Below, piece after piece: positions 1-10,024 of a stretch of DNA of 64,000 nucleotides. The stretch lies in assembly GCF_030908385.1 (NCBI RefSeq), contig NZ_CP133091.1, positions 3,033,501-3,097,500 on the forward strand, in the 5' to 3' direction. Position 1 is the first letter of the stretch; each line of letters begins with the position of its first letter. The notes under the pieces are model-generated. The model searched no databases. It saw nothing but the letters and a program-made list of their open reading frames with translations, and was not told the DNA's origin. Made by a program: the position numbers and the translations under genes. This DNA is from Mangrovimonas sp. YM274. GTDB lineage: Bacteria; Bacteroidota; Bacteroidia; Flavobacteriales; Flavobacteriaceae.

Positions 1-933
1 TAGTGGATCAGCAACAATCTCCTCCAAAGGCCTGGTATCAGTTTTTGGAACCACTGCTGGATCACCAACTGCATTTTCATAATCTCTTGCGTGATAAATG
101 CACAGCGGTGTTGTATCATTTTCTGCCACGGTAAAGCAATTATGTCCTGGGCCAAAAATTTTCTTATCGTAATTGGTCTCCAATACCGGATATCTGGTTT
201 TTGTCCATGAATTTCTATCTAGTAAATCGGCAGTTTCATCCGCTTCCATATAGCCCATACAATAACAGGCTCCTGTGGCACTAGCCGAAAAGGTGATAAA
301 TATTTTACCATTGTGTTTTAAAACTGCTGGACCTTCATTCACCCAAAAGCCGATACGCTCCCAATCGTAATCTGGCGTGGTCAGCATGAACTGGGATGTT
401 TTAAGTTTGATTGGCGATTCCATTTCTGCCAAATACAAATTGGACGCCGCAAATTGACCTCCTGTTTTTTCAGCCCAACAGAAATAACGCCTGCCATTAT
501 TTTCAAACACAGTACCATCCAATGAAAAGTCGATGAATGATTTTTCGTCACCATCGGCAGCTTGCATCATCCCCAACTCAATCCATTCATCCTTAAGAGG
601 GTCTTCTCCTGTACATTCTAAAACATAAGGTCGTAATGCCCAGATATCCTCCTCTTCACTAGCCGCAAAATATACATACCATTTACCGTCCAAATAATGA
701 ATCTCAGGCGCCCAGATATGACGGCTCATTGGCCCGCTTTCATGCTTGAACCAAACATCAAAGGTTTCGGCATTCGGCAGTTCAGCAATTGTTTTCGCTC
801 TTCTCAGTTCAATACGATCATAGGTTGGCACAGACCCCGTGAAATAGTAATAACCATCAATGTGCTTATAAATAAACGGATCGGCACGTTGTTCTACAAT
901 CGGTGCATTTTTTTCAGAACTCTCCATCTTCAT
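1..933 (-). CDS. GH43 family exo-arabinofuranosidase, GH43_26-like (3' end cut by window edge)
   Basis: The reading frame opens with ATG at 933 and runs without a stop to base 1, so 311 residues are visible and the C-terminus is missing. It has no signal peptide, which points to the cytoplasm. The N-terminal stretch RADPFIYKHIDGYYYFTG carries the GH43 catalytic-base Asp (D18), and RHIWAPEIHYLDGKWY and FWVNEGPAVLKHNGK are the other expected propeller motifs, the second holding the likely acid Glu. The opening resembles GH43_26 exo-alpha-1,5-L-arabinofuranosidases (subfamily recalled, not tested). It starts two bases after the stop of the GPH transporter gene, so the two are probably co-transcribed. 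I infer that it finishes arabino-oligosaccharides brought in by that transporter. Confidence 0.85.
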   Translation of the reverse strand, partial: MKMESSEKNAPIVEQRADPFIYKHIDGYYYFTGSVPTYDRIELRRAKTIAELPNAETFDVWFKHESGPMSRHIWAPEIHYLDGKWYVYFAASEEEDIWALRPYVLECTGEDPLKDEWIELGMMQAADGDEKSFIDFSLDGTVFENNGRRYFCWAEKTGGQFAASNLYLAEMESPIKLKTSQFMLTTPDYDWERIGFWVNEGPAVLKHNGKIFITFSASATGACYCMGYMEADETADLLDRNSWTKTRYPVLETNYDKKIFGPGHNCFTVAENDTTPLCIYHARDYENAVGDPAVVPKTDTRPLEEIVADPL

Positions 934-935
934 TG

Positions 936-2279
936 TTATATATTTAATTTCTTTTTAATTGTTTCGTAATATGAATCGGTGATTTTATATCGGAACATCA
1001 TTCCTCCCATAATCACATGGAAGATTCCTGGAATTACAGTTAGCATTAAGGCGATTCCCCAAAGGGCAAATTCAGTTTGCGTTTCTGCTTTTGGTACATA
1101 TTCGAAGAAATCCAATAAATATCCTACGGCAGCTCCTGCAATTCCCATTCCCAATTTTTGAGCAAAGGAAATTCCTCCAAAGGACAAACCAGACACGCGT
1201 TTTCCTGATTCGGCATGACCGTAATCCACCGCTTCTGCGATAGCCGACCAGAAAACTGGCGCATGTAAATCGACTACAAAAGACAAGATGAAATACAGTA
1301 CATAGGCCATCACAAGGTTTCCTGGCTGTACTACCAATAACATAATAAGACTAATCACTCCCACCGCAATTTGGGACCATTTAAACAATTTTACCTTACA
1401 GTATTTTTTGGTAATAAACGTAGAGGCTGGCATTGCCAAAATAGCCGCCGCAACACCAGTTGCCATAAACGATGATTGCACACTGGCATCACCACCCAAG
1501 AAATATTTAGCATAAAAAATGGCTACTGAATTACGGATTACGTAACCCACGGTACCGAAGAAACACACCCCAAATAAAAGGGTCCACTGACCATTTTTCA
1601 ACAACAACTGAAACTGTTCTTTCAAAGGCTTATCCTCTACCACATGTTCTACGCGTTCTCTTGTGGTAAAAAAGCTAAATAAGAACAATAGGGTTCCTAA
1701 AAGGGCCATTAAACCCATGGCCATTTGATAACCTCTACCCAAATCATCTTTTCCAAACTTCTCCGCCAAAATAGGTACGACGATAGACACTAAGAAGGCT
1801 GCTACCTTAGCAAAGAACAGTCGGTAACCATTGGCAGACAAACGTTCTTGAGGGTCGCTGGTCAACACACCAATTAAGGAGATATACGGAATTGTTACCG
1901 ATGTAAACATTATCGTCACAAATATGTAAGTGATGTACGCATAGATCATTTTGCCGGCATAATCAAAATCGGGTGTGGTGAAGGTTAAAAACACCGAAAT
2001 CCCAAAAGGCACCGCTAAGAACAAAAAGTAATGCCTGTAACGTCCCCATTTAGTCGTAAACTTATCGGTGATCAACCCCATTAAAGGATCCGTAATAGCA
2101 TCGATTAATCTTACCAATAAAAACAATAGGGCCATGTCTTTAGGTTTTAACCCAAACACATCGGTATAAAAGAAGGTAATGATTAGGAACATCGAAGATA
2201 TCACAACATTTACGGCTGCGTCTCCAGAACCATATCCTATTTTTTCAAGAATGCTTAATTTTTGATTTTCTGATTTCAT
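936..2279 (-). CDS. GPH/MelB-type MFS sugar transporter
   Basis: This 447-residue polytopic membrane protein belongs to the glycoside-pentoside-hexuronide:cation symporter family (MFS_2). The opening LSILEKIGYGSGDAA, the segment RLIDAITDPLMGLITDK and the following KWGRYR match the MelB-type signature. About twelve hydrophobic segments are visible. It is predicted to move arabinose or short arabino-oligosaccharides across the inner membrane, because it is the last-but-one gene of the arabinan locus and is followed after two bases by a GH43 enzyme lacking a signal peptide. The substrate is inferred from context. The 81 bp separating it from the upstream DUF1680 gene contain no clear terminator. 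Confidence 0.9.
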   Translation of the reverse strand: MKSENQKLSILEKIGYGSGDAAVNVVISSMFLIITFFYTDVFGLKPKDMALLFLLVRLIDAITDPLMGLITDKFTTKWGRYRHYFLFLAVPFGISVFLTFTTPDFDYAGKMIYAYITYIFVTIMFTSVTIPYISLIGVLTSDPQERLSANGYRLFFAKVAAFLVSIVVPILAEKFGKDDLGRGYQMAMGLMALLGTLLFLFSFFTTRERVEHVVEDKPLKEQFQLLLKNGQWTLLFGVCFFGTVGYVIRNSVAIFYAKYFLGGDASVQSSFMATGVAAAILAMPASTFITKKYCKVKLFKWSQIAVGVISLIMLLVVQPGNLVMAYVLYFILSFVVDLHAPVFWSAIAEAVDYGHAESGKRVSGLSFGGISFAQKLGMGIAGAAVGYLLDFFEYVPKAETQTEFALWGIALMLTVIPGIFHVIMGGMMFRYKITDSYYETIKKKLNI

Positions 2280-2360
2280 ATAGTCTTTTTCAAAATGCTA
2301 TTTCTAGCAACTAGTCTCAATTCCCATTGAGCTCCATTAGCAATTACTTTTTTTTCTTTT

Positions 2361-4733
2361 TTATTCATTTGAAGTACCCAAAACACTCATTAAACGCACT
2401 CCGTAAACTCCAGCAGTTGTTGAATTTTCATCCGCTTCAAAACGCACTTCTAAAAGTTCGTTATCTTTCACAACATTCTCCGGTAATTCATAATCCACTT
2501 CAAAAAACATATTGCCTTTATTTCCTTTTAGTTTAGGATTGGCAATAGTCTCTCCGTTCACAATAATTTTAAAATTCCTATTTCCGTCCAGTCCAAAATA
2601 AGTGATGCGTAAGGCTTTTGCTTCAGCTTCCTTATTTTTCAACTCATAACTAAACCAACCCGAGGCATCGCGCCAGTGACGGTTTTGGTTCACTCCTGAA
2701 TTGGAATGCTCCGACTTAAAACCATGGTCTGACTCCGGTTGCTGTTCTCCCGGCGCCACATAATCCAAGGTTATGGAACGTAAATAGGCTTGGGCTTTTT
2801 CCTTTTCTGCCAACTCCAGTTGCATTTGCTCTAGGCCTTCAGGTGTTTCATTTTTGAAATAAATAGCATAGCGCTTTTCATGGATTTTATAAAATGGCTG
2901 AAGTACCAAGTTCTCGTAGGTTTGTGGATAGATTAAATCTTCTACGGCAAACTGTAGCGGCTTTCCTTTAACCGGTTTTATTTTCGATAAAATGTTCTCT
3001 CCTTTTTCTGCTAGGAACATTGGAGCTTCCGTCATTGGTAAAAACGGCCCGTGGGCTATATGGCCGCCTCGGCTATCATCGGCAAACAAACCATCTTGAC
3101 GCTCATCTCCCGTTACTGCTGCTAAAACAATTGGTCCATATTTTACAGAGACATAAGCTGACTGATCAGGGATTTGCTCCAAACTTAAATGCATTGGCAA
3201 TTCCATAGTGATGCGGTCACCAGATTTCCATTTTCTATAAATTGGAATATAAGATCCTGGAGTTCCTTCAAATTCAATAGACTTTCCATTAATAGAAATT
3301 TTTAAATCACCGGCTGTTACCCATTGTGGATATCGCAACATCAAGGTCGCTTTTCTTGCTTTTTTACTCTCCCAAATCAAGGTTGTAGCTGCTTCCTCTG
3401 GAAACTTGGTTTCTTGTGTAATGCTTGCTTGTTGCGCTTCCCAATTTACTTTGGAAGGCATGAAAAGATTCACATAAAGTGCATCGTCAGTTTTCGCATA
3501 AATCAACTCATTGTATTTGGTATGGTTTTCCATCCCAGAGCCAACGCAACACCAAAAACTGGTTTCCGGTTGCGAGTACACGCGGTAATGCCCCGGACGC
3601 ATTGGTGTGAAATACACAAAACCTCCTTTAGGATTTTGTGAGGACAAAATATGATTGTAAAGACCGCGTTCGTAAAAATCGATATAAGCTTCGTTTGCAG
3701 TATCCTCAAACAAAAGCTTGCTCAACTTTAGCATATTGTAGGTGTTACAGGTCTCAGGTCCCTCTTGACTACTTAGCACATCGCTAAAATCATCGATTGG
3801 GTTAAAATGTTCCCGAACACTATTCCCACCAATACTAAGAGTGCGCTCCTTAGTAACATTGTCATAAAAATTATAAGCTGCATCATGGTAAATAGCATCA
3901 TGATCCAACTGAGAAATACGCTCGAACCCAATAAATTTTGGAATCTGCGTATTGGCATGCATGCCTGTTAAAATATCTTTGTTTTCTGCCAGTGGCTCTA
4001 ACAAGGCTTTTTCAGAAAAGCGCTTGGCCAACTGCAAATATTTTGTTTCCCCTGTGATGTGATACAACTCTGCGAACACTTCATTCAATCCACCATGTTC
4101 CGAACGCAACATATCTTGCACCTGTGCCTCTGATAAATTTTTGGTCACTCCAATAAACCAATCGGTTAAAGCAACCAACATAATTTTGGCTTGAGGTTTT
4201 TGGGCATATACCCAAGCATCCTTTAAGCCTGCAAAGGTTTTATGGATGTTATAAAGTGGCACCCATTTATCGTTCAAACTGAAACTTCCAGCATTGATCT
4301 GTCCATTTTCAATTTCGGTCCATAAAGCTTTACTGCCTGGGATTCCACCTATGTATCCATTGCCGTTTGCCTGTTGTACACGCTGCAATTCGGACAACAC
4401 GTAATCTATCAACTCATTGGCTTTTGCATCATTTGTTGAAGCGTAATACATAGACAACGCCGACAAATAATGTCCGAACGTATGCCCATCTAATCCTGTA
4501 TTTTCCCAATTGGTGTAAGATGGCGCTTTAGGCTCCAAACCTGCTTCTCGTAGAAATGGCGACAGCAGTCGGTCTGGATTTAACTGTTGTATATAATTGA
4601 AATCAGTTTCTGCGGCTTCCTTGAATACACCGGAAGTCACAGAAACTTGATTTAACGGGAATAGATTTACCGCTTCCTGTGCTGAAGCCGTAAGCGTGCA
4701 AATAATTCCCAAACTTGCTATTAATGATTTCAT
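2361..4733 (-). CDS. DUF1680 beta-L-arabinofuranosidase (GH127/GH146)
   Basis: A 790-residue secreted enzyme with a Sec signal peptide ending near ASAQ (residue 19). The metal/catalytic signature of the family is complete: EGPETCNTYN holds Glu327 and Cys329, and SFWCCVGSGMENH holds Cys395-Cys396. This corresponds to the Zn-binding Glu/Cys cluster and catalytic Cys of HypBA1-type enzymes. The (alpha/alpha) barrel is followed by beta-sandwich domains in the last 250 residues. Family members release beta-L-arabinofuranose, and GH146 members occur in Bacteroides arabinan loci. The length fits GH146 somewhat better, but I cannot separate the two families by eye. The gene begins one base after the stop of the upstream GH43 gene, so they form one operon. 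Confidence 0.9.
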   Translation of the reverse strand: MKSLIASLGIICTLTASAQEAVNLFPLNQVSVTSGVFKEAAETDFNYIQQLNPDRLLSPFLREAGLEPKAPSYTNWENTGLDGHTFGHYLSALSMYYASTNDAKANELIDYVLSELQRVQQANGNGYIGGIPGSKALWTEIENGQINAGSFSLNDKWVPLYNIHKTFAGLKDAWVYAQKPQAKIMLVALTDWFIGVTKNLSEAQVQDMLRSEHGGLNEVFAELYHITGETKYLQLAKRFSEKALLEPLAENKDILTGMHANTQIPKFIGFERISQLDHDAIYHDAAYNFYDNVTKERTLSIGGNSVREHFNPIDDFSDVLSSQEGPETCNTYNMLKLSKLLFEDTANEAYIDFYERGLYNHILSSQNPKGGFVYFTPMRPGHYRVYSQPETSFWCCVGSGMENHTKYNELIYAKTDDALYVNLFMPSKVNWEAQQASITQETKFPEEAATTLIWESKKARKATLMLRYPQWVTAGDLKISINGKSIEFEGTPGSYIPIYRKWKSGDRITMELPMHLSLEQIPDQSAYVSVKYGPIVLAAVTGDERQDGLFADDSRGGHIAHGPFLPMTEAPMFLAEKGENILSKIKPVKGKPLQFAVEDLIYPQTYENLVLQPFYKIHEKRYAIYFKNETPEGLEQMQLELAEKEKAQAYLRSITLDYVAPGEQQPESDHGFKSEHSNSGVNQNRHWRDASGWFSYELKNKEAEAKALRITYFGLDGNRNFKIIVNGETIANPKLKGNKGNMFFEVDYELPENVVKDNELLEVRFEADENSTTAGVYGVRLMSVLGTSNE

Positions 4734-4734
4734 T

Positions 4735-5730
4735 TTAATCTAGTACATTGTCTTTTAGACTTGGCCATAAATTGGCATCCCATTGCAATTCAGAAACTCG
4801 AAGTTTAGGCAAACCTTTATCGGATGCATCATAACCATGGAAGAAAATATAATCCTTACCATTGAAGGTATAGACACTATTATGCCCTGCGCCATACCAT
4901 TTCTCATTGCCTTCAAGCACCAAAGTTCCGCCTCCTTCATTTAAGGACTTTCCGTCTCTATCTACATAAGGTCCCGTCACTGTTTTGGAACGTCCAACCA
5001 CCACTTTATAGGTGCTGTTTTCTCCGCGACAACAATAGTCCCAAGACAAAAACTGATAGTAGTAATCGCCTTTTTTGAAAATGAACGGACCTTCCAAAGC
5101 GGCATCCCCAGCATCAGCATCTTCTTTTTCAAATGAACGCTCCCGACGAGCAATGGTATACCATTCTTCAGGTTCTGCAAGTGATTTTAAATCTTGTGTC
5201 ATTTTCACCATTTTCAGACCACCCCAAAACGATCCAAAAGCCATCCAAGGCGTTCCTTGTTCGTCAAAAATTAAATTAGGGTCAATGGCATTCCAATAAT
5301 CCCTATTCGGGATGGACTGAATGACAATTCCTTGATCTTCCCATTGGTAATTTTTGTCCTTAGGATTTAAGGTCGTATTGGTTACCAAACCTATGGCTGA
5401 CGTATTTTTTCCAAAAGCAGAAATGGAATAATACAAATAATAGGTCCCCTTATACAATGTAATATCCGGCGCCCAAATATGTCCATTGAATCCAGGTGCT
5501 ACATCTTTGGCCCATTTTGGATTTACAGCGAATACAGGATCGGCCTGTATCCATGTTTTTAAATCTTTCGAGGTAAAACTTGTAATCCCAGGTCCTGTAC
5601 AAAATAAATAATAGGTATCCCCTTGTTTGGCTACAACAGGATCGTGGGTAATTGGTTTGTCTGTTTGGGCCGTTAACACCATTCCTGCCAACAAACCAAA
5701 AACTACTATAGATTGTTTTATAAACTTCAT
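4735..5730 (-). CDS. GH43 arabinan endo-1,5-alpha-L-arabinosidase (GH43_5-like)
   Basis: A 331-residue protein with a signal peptide ending at LTAQ (residue 22). GH43 motifs run in order: THDPVVAKQGDTYYLFCTG with base Asp30, GHIWAPDITLYKGTYYLYYS, WNAIDPNLIFDEQGTPWM with the pKa-modulating Asp, and AALEGPFIFKKGDYYYQFLS with the acid Glu. The FCTGPGI and SWDYCCRG segments are typical of single-domain endo-arabinanases. The short length means one five-bladed propeller without an accessory domain. It lies four bases after the stop of the upstream GH43 lipoprotein gene and directly before the DUF1680 enzyme. Its probable site of action is the periplasm or cell surface. Confidence 0.88.
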   Translation of the reverse strand: MKFIKQSIVVFGLLAGMVLTAQTDKPITHDPVVAKQGDTYYLFCTGPGITSFTSKDLKTWIQADPVFAVNPKWAKDVAPGFNGHIWAPDITLYKGTYYLYYSISAFGKNTSAIGLVTNTTLNPKDKNYQWEDQGIVIQSIPNRDYWNAIDPNLIFDEQGTPWMAFGSFWGGLKMVKMTQDLKSLAEPEEWYTIARRERSFEKEDADAGDAALEGPFIFKKGDYYYQFLSWDYCCRGENSTYKVVVGRSKTVTGPYVDRDGKSLNEGGGTLVLEGNEKWYGAGHNSVYTFNGKDYIFFHGYDASDKGLPKLRVSELQWDANLWPSLKDNVLD

Positions 5731-5734
5731 AACT

Positions 5735-6742
5735 CTATTTTTGAATTCCTTCGGAAGTCATTATTACACGTTGCAGCGTACCATCTGGGTTATAGTTTAA
5801 CTCATCGATACACACCGATCTTCTAAAACTTCCTCCATTAGGATTGATACCTCCCGTATGATAGATGAAATAATCCTTTCCTTTATATTCAATAATTGCT
5901 TGGTGGTTGGTATTGCTATTACCTGCCAGCTCATTTAAGATCCCTTTGTATTCCCATGGTCCAGTAACCGATTTACTCATGGCATACACAATTTTCTCAG
6001 GGAATTCAGAGGCGTACGATAAATAATACCAATCGCCCTTTTTATGAATCCAAGGTGCTTCGGTAAACTTAGGAACATCAATTACGTGGATTGGCCCGTC
6101 AAGTTCTACCATATTTTCTTTCAACTTAGCATACTTACACACGGTATTACCCCAAAATAAATATGCCTGACCATCATCATCTATAATCACAGATGGATCA
6201 ATATCATCCCAAGAAATATCAGTTTGAGAGGTCATATCGTTAGTTACTAAAGCTTTTCCCAAAGCATCCTTAAAAGGTCCTATTGGAGAATCAGCAACTG
6301 CTACTCCAACTGCTTTACCAGGATGTGTATCATCATGTTCTACAGTAACGTACCAATAGAATTTTCCGTTACGCTCGATTACTTGAGCGGCCCACGCATC
6401 GCCTTTGGCCCATTCAAAATCTGAAGGCTTTAATGGTACGGGATGTTCCTGCCAATCTACCATATTGGTAGACGAATATACCAACCATTCGTTCATTCTA
6501 TAGAAATGAAAATCGTTAGGCGCTTCATCATGCCCGGCATATAGGTAAACTTTTCCATCGTGCACCAAAGCAGCAGGATCCGCGGTAAACTTATCTTTAA
6601 TAATTGGATTATTAATTTGCAATGGTACTTTTACAACTTCCTTTTCCGAAGGTGTTATCTCAGCAATTTCAGGAGATTTATCCTGTTCTTTACATGACAT
6701 GAACAAGGCCACACCTAGTGTTAGTGCGATACTATATTTCAT
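5735..6742 (-). CDS. GH43 family lipoprotein, arabinofuranosidase-type
   Basis: A 335-residue lipoprotein with lipobox FMSC at Cys17. The mature part has GH43 features: FTADPAALVHDGKVYLY with Asp55 as likely base, WAAQVIERNGKFYWYVTV, WDDIDPSVIIDDDGQAYLFW, and PKFTEAPWIHKKGDWYYLSY with the probable acid Glu. NTNHQAIIEYKGKDYFIYH near the C-terminus is seen in exo-acting GH43 arabinofuranosidase/xylosidase subfamilies such as GH43_29 and GH43_18. The subfamily is not resolved here. A 102-bp gap separates it from the upstream GH43_4-type gene, the largest gap among the enzyme genes, so a separate promoter is possible. Confidence 0.85.
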   Translation of the reverse strand: MKYSIALTLGVALFMSCKEQDKSPEIAEITPSEKEVVKVPLQINNPIIKDKFTADPAALVHDGKVYLYAGHDEAPNDFHFYRMNEWLVYSSTNMVDWQEHPVPLKPSDFEWAKGDAWAAQVIERNGKFYWYVTVEHDDTHPGKAVGVAVADSPIGPFKDALGKALVTNDMTSQTDISWDDIDPSVIIDDDGQAYLFWGNTVCKYAKLKENMVELDGPIHVIDVPKFTEAPWIHKKGDWYYLSYASEFPEKIVYAMSKSVTGPWEYKGILNELAGNSNTNHQAIIEYKGKDYFIYHTGGINPNGGSFRRSVCIDELNYNPDGTLQRVIMTSEGIQK

Positions 6743-6844
6743 TTGTTCGATTTTATTTCAATTGTCAGATGAAACTTTATATGATTTTTTGATACTTCAT
6801 CAGTTAATTAAGCATCTAAAAATTCATAGTGGTTTCATCGTTAA

Positions 6845-8446
6845 TTAATTAATTTTTTTAGCCCAAATAGGTTTTCCATCCACAGTTAAACCAGAATATG
6901 AAATGGTAACTTTTCTTGGTGAACTTTCCCAATCCCAAGCATCAAACAACTTACACTCATTACCATTTATAGTAAGTGTATTAGTATCTGTATCCAAGTT
7001 CCATGTTCCTGAAATGGCACCAGATAACGTTCCGTTACTATTGAAAATGATTGTTTCTGATGTTTGCATGACTTGATATTGGTAATCCATTGTAATTTGT
7101 TCCCAAATTCCAGTAATGTCCTCTGCCGTAATTTCGGTTTCTGGAACTGCGGCATATCTTTCAGGTGCCACCACTGGCCATCCATCTGAAGTCCACTTTA
7201 ACTCCCTAACGTGCCCCATCATCACAGCGTTGGATACATTGATTCCCGGAACACCTTCTGGCAATCTCCCTTGAGAGGAGAAATACCATTTTTGAGTAGC
7301 TTCATCCTGAAACACGGTACAATGCGAAATCCCAACCCATCCTGTATGGTTGTTGAATTTATAAGGATGTGTTAACATTGGCCAACACTCGGCTCCTTCG
7401 GATACATTTTGATTATCGATACCGTAATAAGGCCCCATTATATCGGTAGCTCTAGCTACCCTAGTATTATAAGCTTTTGACAATTCGTCATAAGCCAAAA
7501 ACAAATAATAATATCCAGTATCCGGATTGTAAATGATTTCGGCTCCTTCGGTTCCTTGCCATCTGTTAGTAGCAAGATTACCGCGCCCTGCTATTCTCAT
7601 ACCATAATCTTCCTCAGTCTCTAATTGAAAAGGTTTTCCTGTAGCAGGATCTAATTGTACGGCTGCAATCCCTGTCATCCAAGAACCATAAACCAACCAA
7701 TGTTCCCCTCCTGGAGTTACAATATAACTAGGGTCGATGCCATTAAACTTATAGTAGGAACTCCAATCGTTGCAGCTTGTTCTGTAACGATCTTCAAGTC
7801 CATCAGGAATGGCTGTTACTACCATACCTTTATCTTCCCAATTGTTGGAAGCCAAATCGGTAGTTTCCATCATACCAATATAAGGGCGCTCTCCCCATGA
7901 GGCACATGGATCGGTTCCTTCTATCAATTCATCCACCACAATGCTATAGTACATTCTATAAACCCCATTCACATTTTTCACACATGGTGCCCAATAGCCA
8001 TATTTAGGACTATCAATTTCCGGCAATCCCATTTGTACTCTTTTGGTATTCATGGAATCCTTCACCCAAGCAGGCGCATTATCCATAGTGCTTCCCAAAT
8101 ATTCCCAATTCACCAAATCGGTAGAGCGTCGACCATGAAAATGGCCATGTCCGTCATGGGCATTCCCGTAGGACGCATCGGTTTGGTACATATAAAAATA
8201 ATTGTCTTGCTTTACTACTGTTGGATCATGCACATTAGCTAAGTTCCAATTGCTTCTATTGGTCCAAGAGGCTATAGGCGTATAGTTATCGGAATAGGTT
8301 GGACCATCAAAGGTATTCTCTATTGGACCATCATCTGTTGGATCTTCACCTCCAATAGGATCTTCTGTGTTACCGTCGTCTTTGGAACAGCCAAAGACCG
8401 TTCCTAAGATCAACAGTATCATAAATATTCTTTTTACAGTTATCAT
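6845..8446 (-). CDS. GH43_4-like endo-alpha-1,5-L-arabinanase lipoprotein with C-terminal domain
   Basis: A 533-residue lipoprotein with lipobox VFGC at Cys20, followed by SKDDGNTEDP. Such an acidic tail often marks surface-exported flavobacterial lipoproteins. The propeller shows NVHDPTVVKQDNYFYMYQTD (base Asp), YGYWAPCVKNVNGVYRMYYS, FNGIDPSYIVTPGGEHWLVY, and WQGTEGAEIIYNPDTGYYYL with the acid Glu. A C-terminal module from about residue 440, beginning ITGIWEQITMDYQYQV, resembles the lipocalin-like C-terminal domain of large extracellular endo-arabinanases. It is probably the initiating surface enzyme for arabinan. It is transcribed nine bases after GH51. Confidence 0.88.
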   Translation of the reverse strand: MITVKRIFMILLILGTVFGCSKDDGNTEDPIGGEDPTDDGPIENTFDGPTYSDNYTPIASWTNRSNWNLANVHDPTVVKQDNYFYMYQTDASYGNAHDGHGHFHGRRSTDLVNWEYLGSTMDNAPAWVKDSMNTKRVQMGLPEIDSPKYGYWAPCVKNVNGVYRMYYSIVVDELIEGTDPCASWGERPYIGMMETTDLASNNWEDKGMVVTAIPDGLEDRYRTSCNDWSSYYKFNGIDPSYIVTPGGEHWLVYGSWMTGIAAVQLDPATGKPFQLETEEDYGMRIAGRGNLATNRWQGTEGAEIIYNPDTGYYYLFLAYDELSKAYNTRVARATDIMGPYYGIDNQNVSEGAECWPMLTHPYKFNNHTGWVGISHCTVFQDEATQKWYFSSQGRLPEGVPGINVSNAVMMGHVRELKWTSDGWPVVAPERYAAVPETEITAEDITGIWEQITMDYQYQVMQTSETIIFNSNGTLSGAISGTWNLDTDTNTLTINGNECKLFDAWDWESSPRKVTISYSGLTVDGKPIWAKKIN

Positions 8447-8455
8447 GACTATATA

Positions 8456-10006
8456 TTATTTAGCTTCCAATACTACTACTGATAAAGCAGGAACTGTTAT
8501 CTGAAGCTTTCCTTTTTTCAATTTGAAATCCTTAAATGTTTTTGGAGTAATTTTATTTGGATTATCAAAAGAATTATGATCGTGCACATCTGAAGAGGTC
8601 AATACCATTCCAGACACATCCTTAAGTTTTAAATCGTCCACATCGATACTGATAACATGATCATTTTTTGGGTCGATATTAACCAAGGAAATATGTTTTT
8701 GGTTGTTTTCGTTATAAGAAGCTGAAATTGAAATTGCCGGTAAAGATTTCCCATCCAAAGTATATTGTGGCGATGTAAATGATACAGGCATCAAGGTAGC
8801 ATCTTGGTGTACATTGTACATTTTCATAACATGGTAAGTTGGTGTCAGCAACATTTTATTCCCCTCAGTTAAAATAACTGCTTGCAATACATTTACCGTT
8901 TGTGCTAGATTTGCCACCTTTACTCTTTCTGCCCAGTTGTTGAAGATATTTAAAGTTACCCCAGCAATCATAGCATCACGCATCGTATTTTGTTGGTACA
9001 ATACACCTTTATCTTTGGCTTCACCATCATACCAGCCTCCCCACTCGTCTACTACCAAAGCAATTTTATGTTCGGCATCGTACTTGTCCATGATAGCCGT
9101 ATGCTTAGTTATCAATTCATCCATTTTCAAGGCCTGCTCCATAATTTTGAAGTATTGAGCATTTGTAAAGGATTTATCCGGTCCTTTATCTCCCCAATCC
9201 AACACACAATAGTGGTGTAGCGCTACTCCATCGATAAGAGCCTTAGGAATCTCACGCATCAATACTTCCGTCCAATGGTAATCTTCACTGTTGGCTCCGG
9301 AAGCCACTCTAAACAACGCGTTGCTATTGGTCCAGTCCGTCATGAAAGTAGCATACTTTCTATAAACATCGGCATAGTATTCTGGACGCATGTTACCACC
9401 ACATCCCCACATTTCATTTCCTACACCCCAAATTCTAACATTCCAAGGTTTTTCACGACCATTTTCACGTCTTAATTTAGCCATAGGACTGATACCGTCA
9501 TGGTTTACATATTGCAACCATTCGGCAAATTCCTGAACCGTTCCACTACCAACATTGGCAGCCAAATATGGTTCAGCGTTTAAAGCTTCACATAAATTTA
9601 GGAAGTCGTGAGTTCCAAAACTGTTATCCTCGGTTGACCCTCCCCACCATTGGTTTACAATCGTAGGTCTATCTTCCTTAGGTCCAATTCCATCTTTCCA
9701 GTGATAGGTATCTGCAAAACAACCTCCAGGCCATCTTAGGTTAGGAACTTTTAAATCCTTTAGCGCCTCGATTATATCATTTCTAACCCCATTGGTATTT
9801 GGTATAGAGCTATCTTCCCCTACATAAAAACCATCGTAGATACAACGTCCTAGATGCTCTGCAAAGTGACCATAAATATGTTTGCTGATTTGAGGGGCGT
9901 CCTCCTGTTTTGTAAGTTTTACTTCTACCGTATTTTGTGCGCTAAGGGAATGTCCTAAACACAAAAATACAGCGATTAACAAAGTTGTAATGCTGTTCTT
10001 TTTCAT
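8456..10006 (-). CDS. GH51 alpha-L-arabinofuranosidase
   Basis: A 516-residue secreted enzyme with a signal peptide ending at LSAQ (residue 24). GH51 hallmarks are complete: HIYGHFAEHLGRCIYDG at the N-terminus, LRWPGGCFADTYHWKDGIG, the acid/base Glu198 in GVGNEMWG, and the nucleophile Glu321 in VDEWGGWY. The C-terminal beta-sandwich ends normally, and the length is typical of the family. It removes alpha-L-arabinofuranose side chains or ends from arabinan oligosaccharides, most likely in the periplasm. It is the first enzyme gene after susD and is separated from it by a terminator-like hairpin, so its expression may be lower than that of susC/susD. Confidence 0.95.
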   Translation of the reverse strand: MKKNSITTLLIAVFLCLGHSLSAQNTVEVKLTKQEDAPQISKHIYGHFAEHLGRCIYDGFYVGEDSSIPNTNGVRNDIIEALKDLKVPNLRWPGGCFADTYHWKDGIGPKEDRPTIVNQWWGGSTEDNSFGTHDFLNLCEALNAEPYLAANVGSGTVQEFAEWLQYVNHDGISPMAKLRRENGREKPWNVRIWGVGNEMWGCGGNMRPEYYADVYRKYATFMTDWTNSNALFRVASGANSEDYHWTEVLMREIPKALIDGVALHHYCVLDWGDKGPDKSFTNAQYFKIMEQALKMDELITKHTAIMDKYDAEHKIALVVDEWGGWYDGEAKDKGVLYQQNTMRDAMIAGVTLNIFNNWAERVKVANLAQTVNVLQAVILTEGNKMLLTPTYHVMKMYNVHQDATLMPVSFTSPQYTLDGKSLPAISISASYNENNQKHISLVNIDPKNDHVISIDVDDLKLKDVSGMVLTSSDVHDHNSFDNPNKITPKTFKDFKLKKGKLQITVPALSVVVLEAK

Positions 10007-10024
10007 ATGATTTATTTTTTAAAA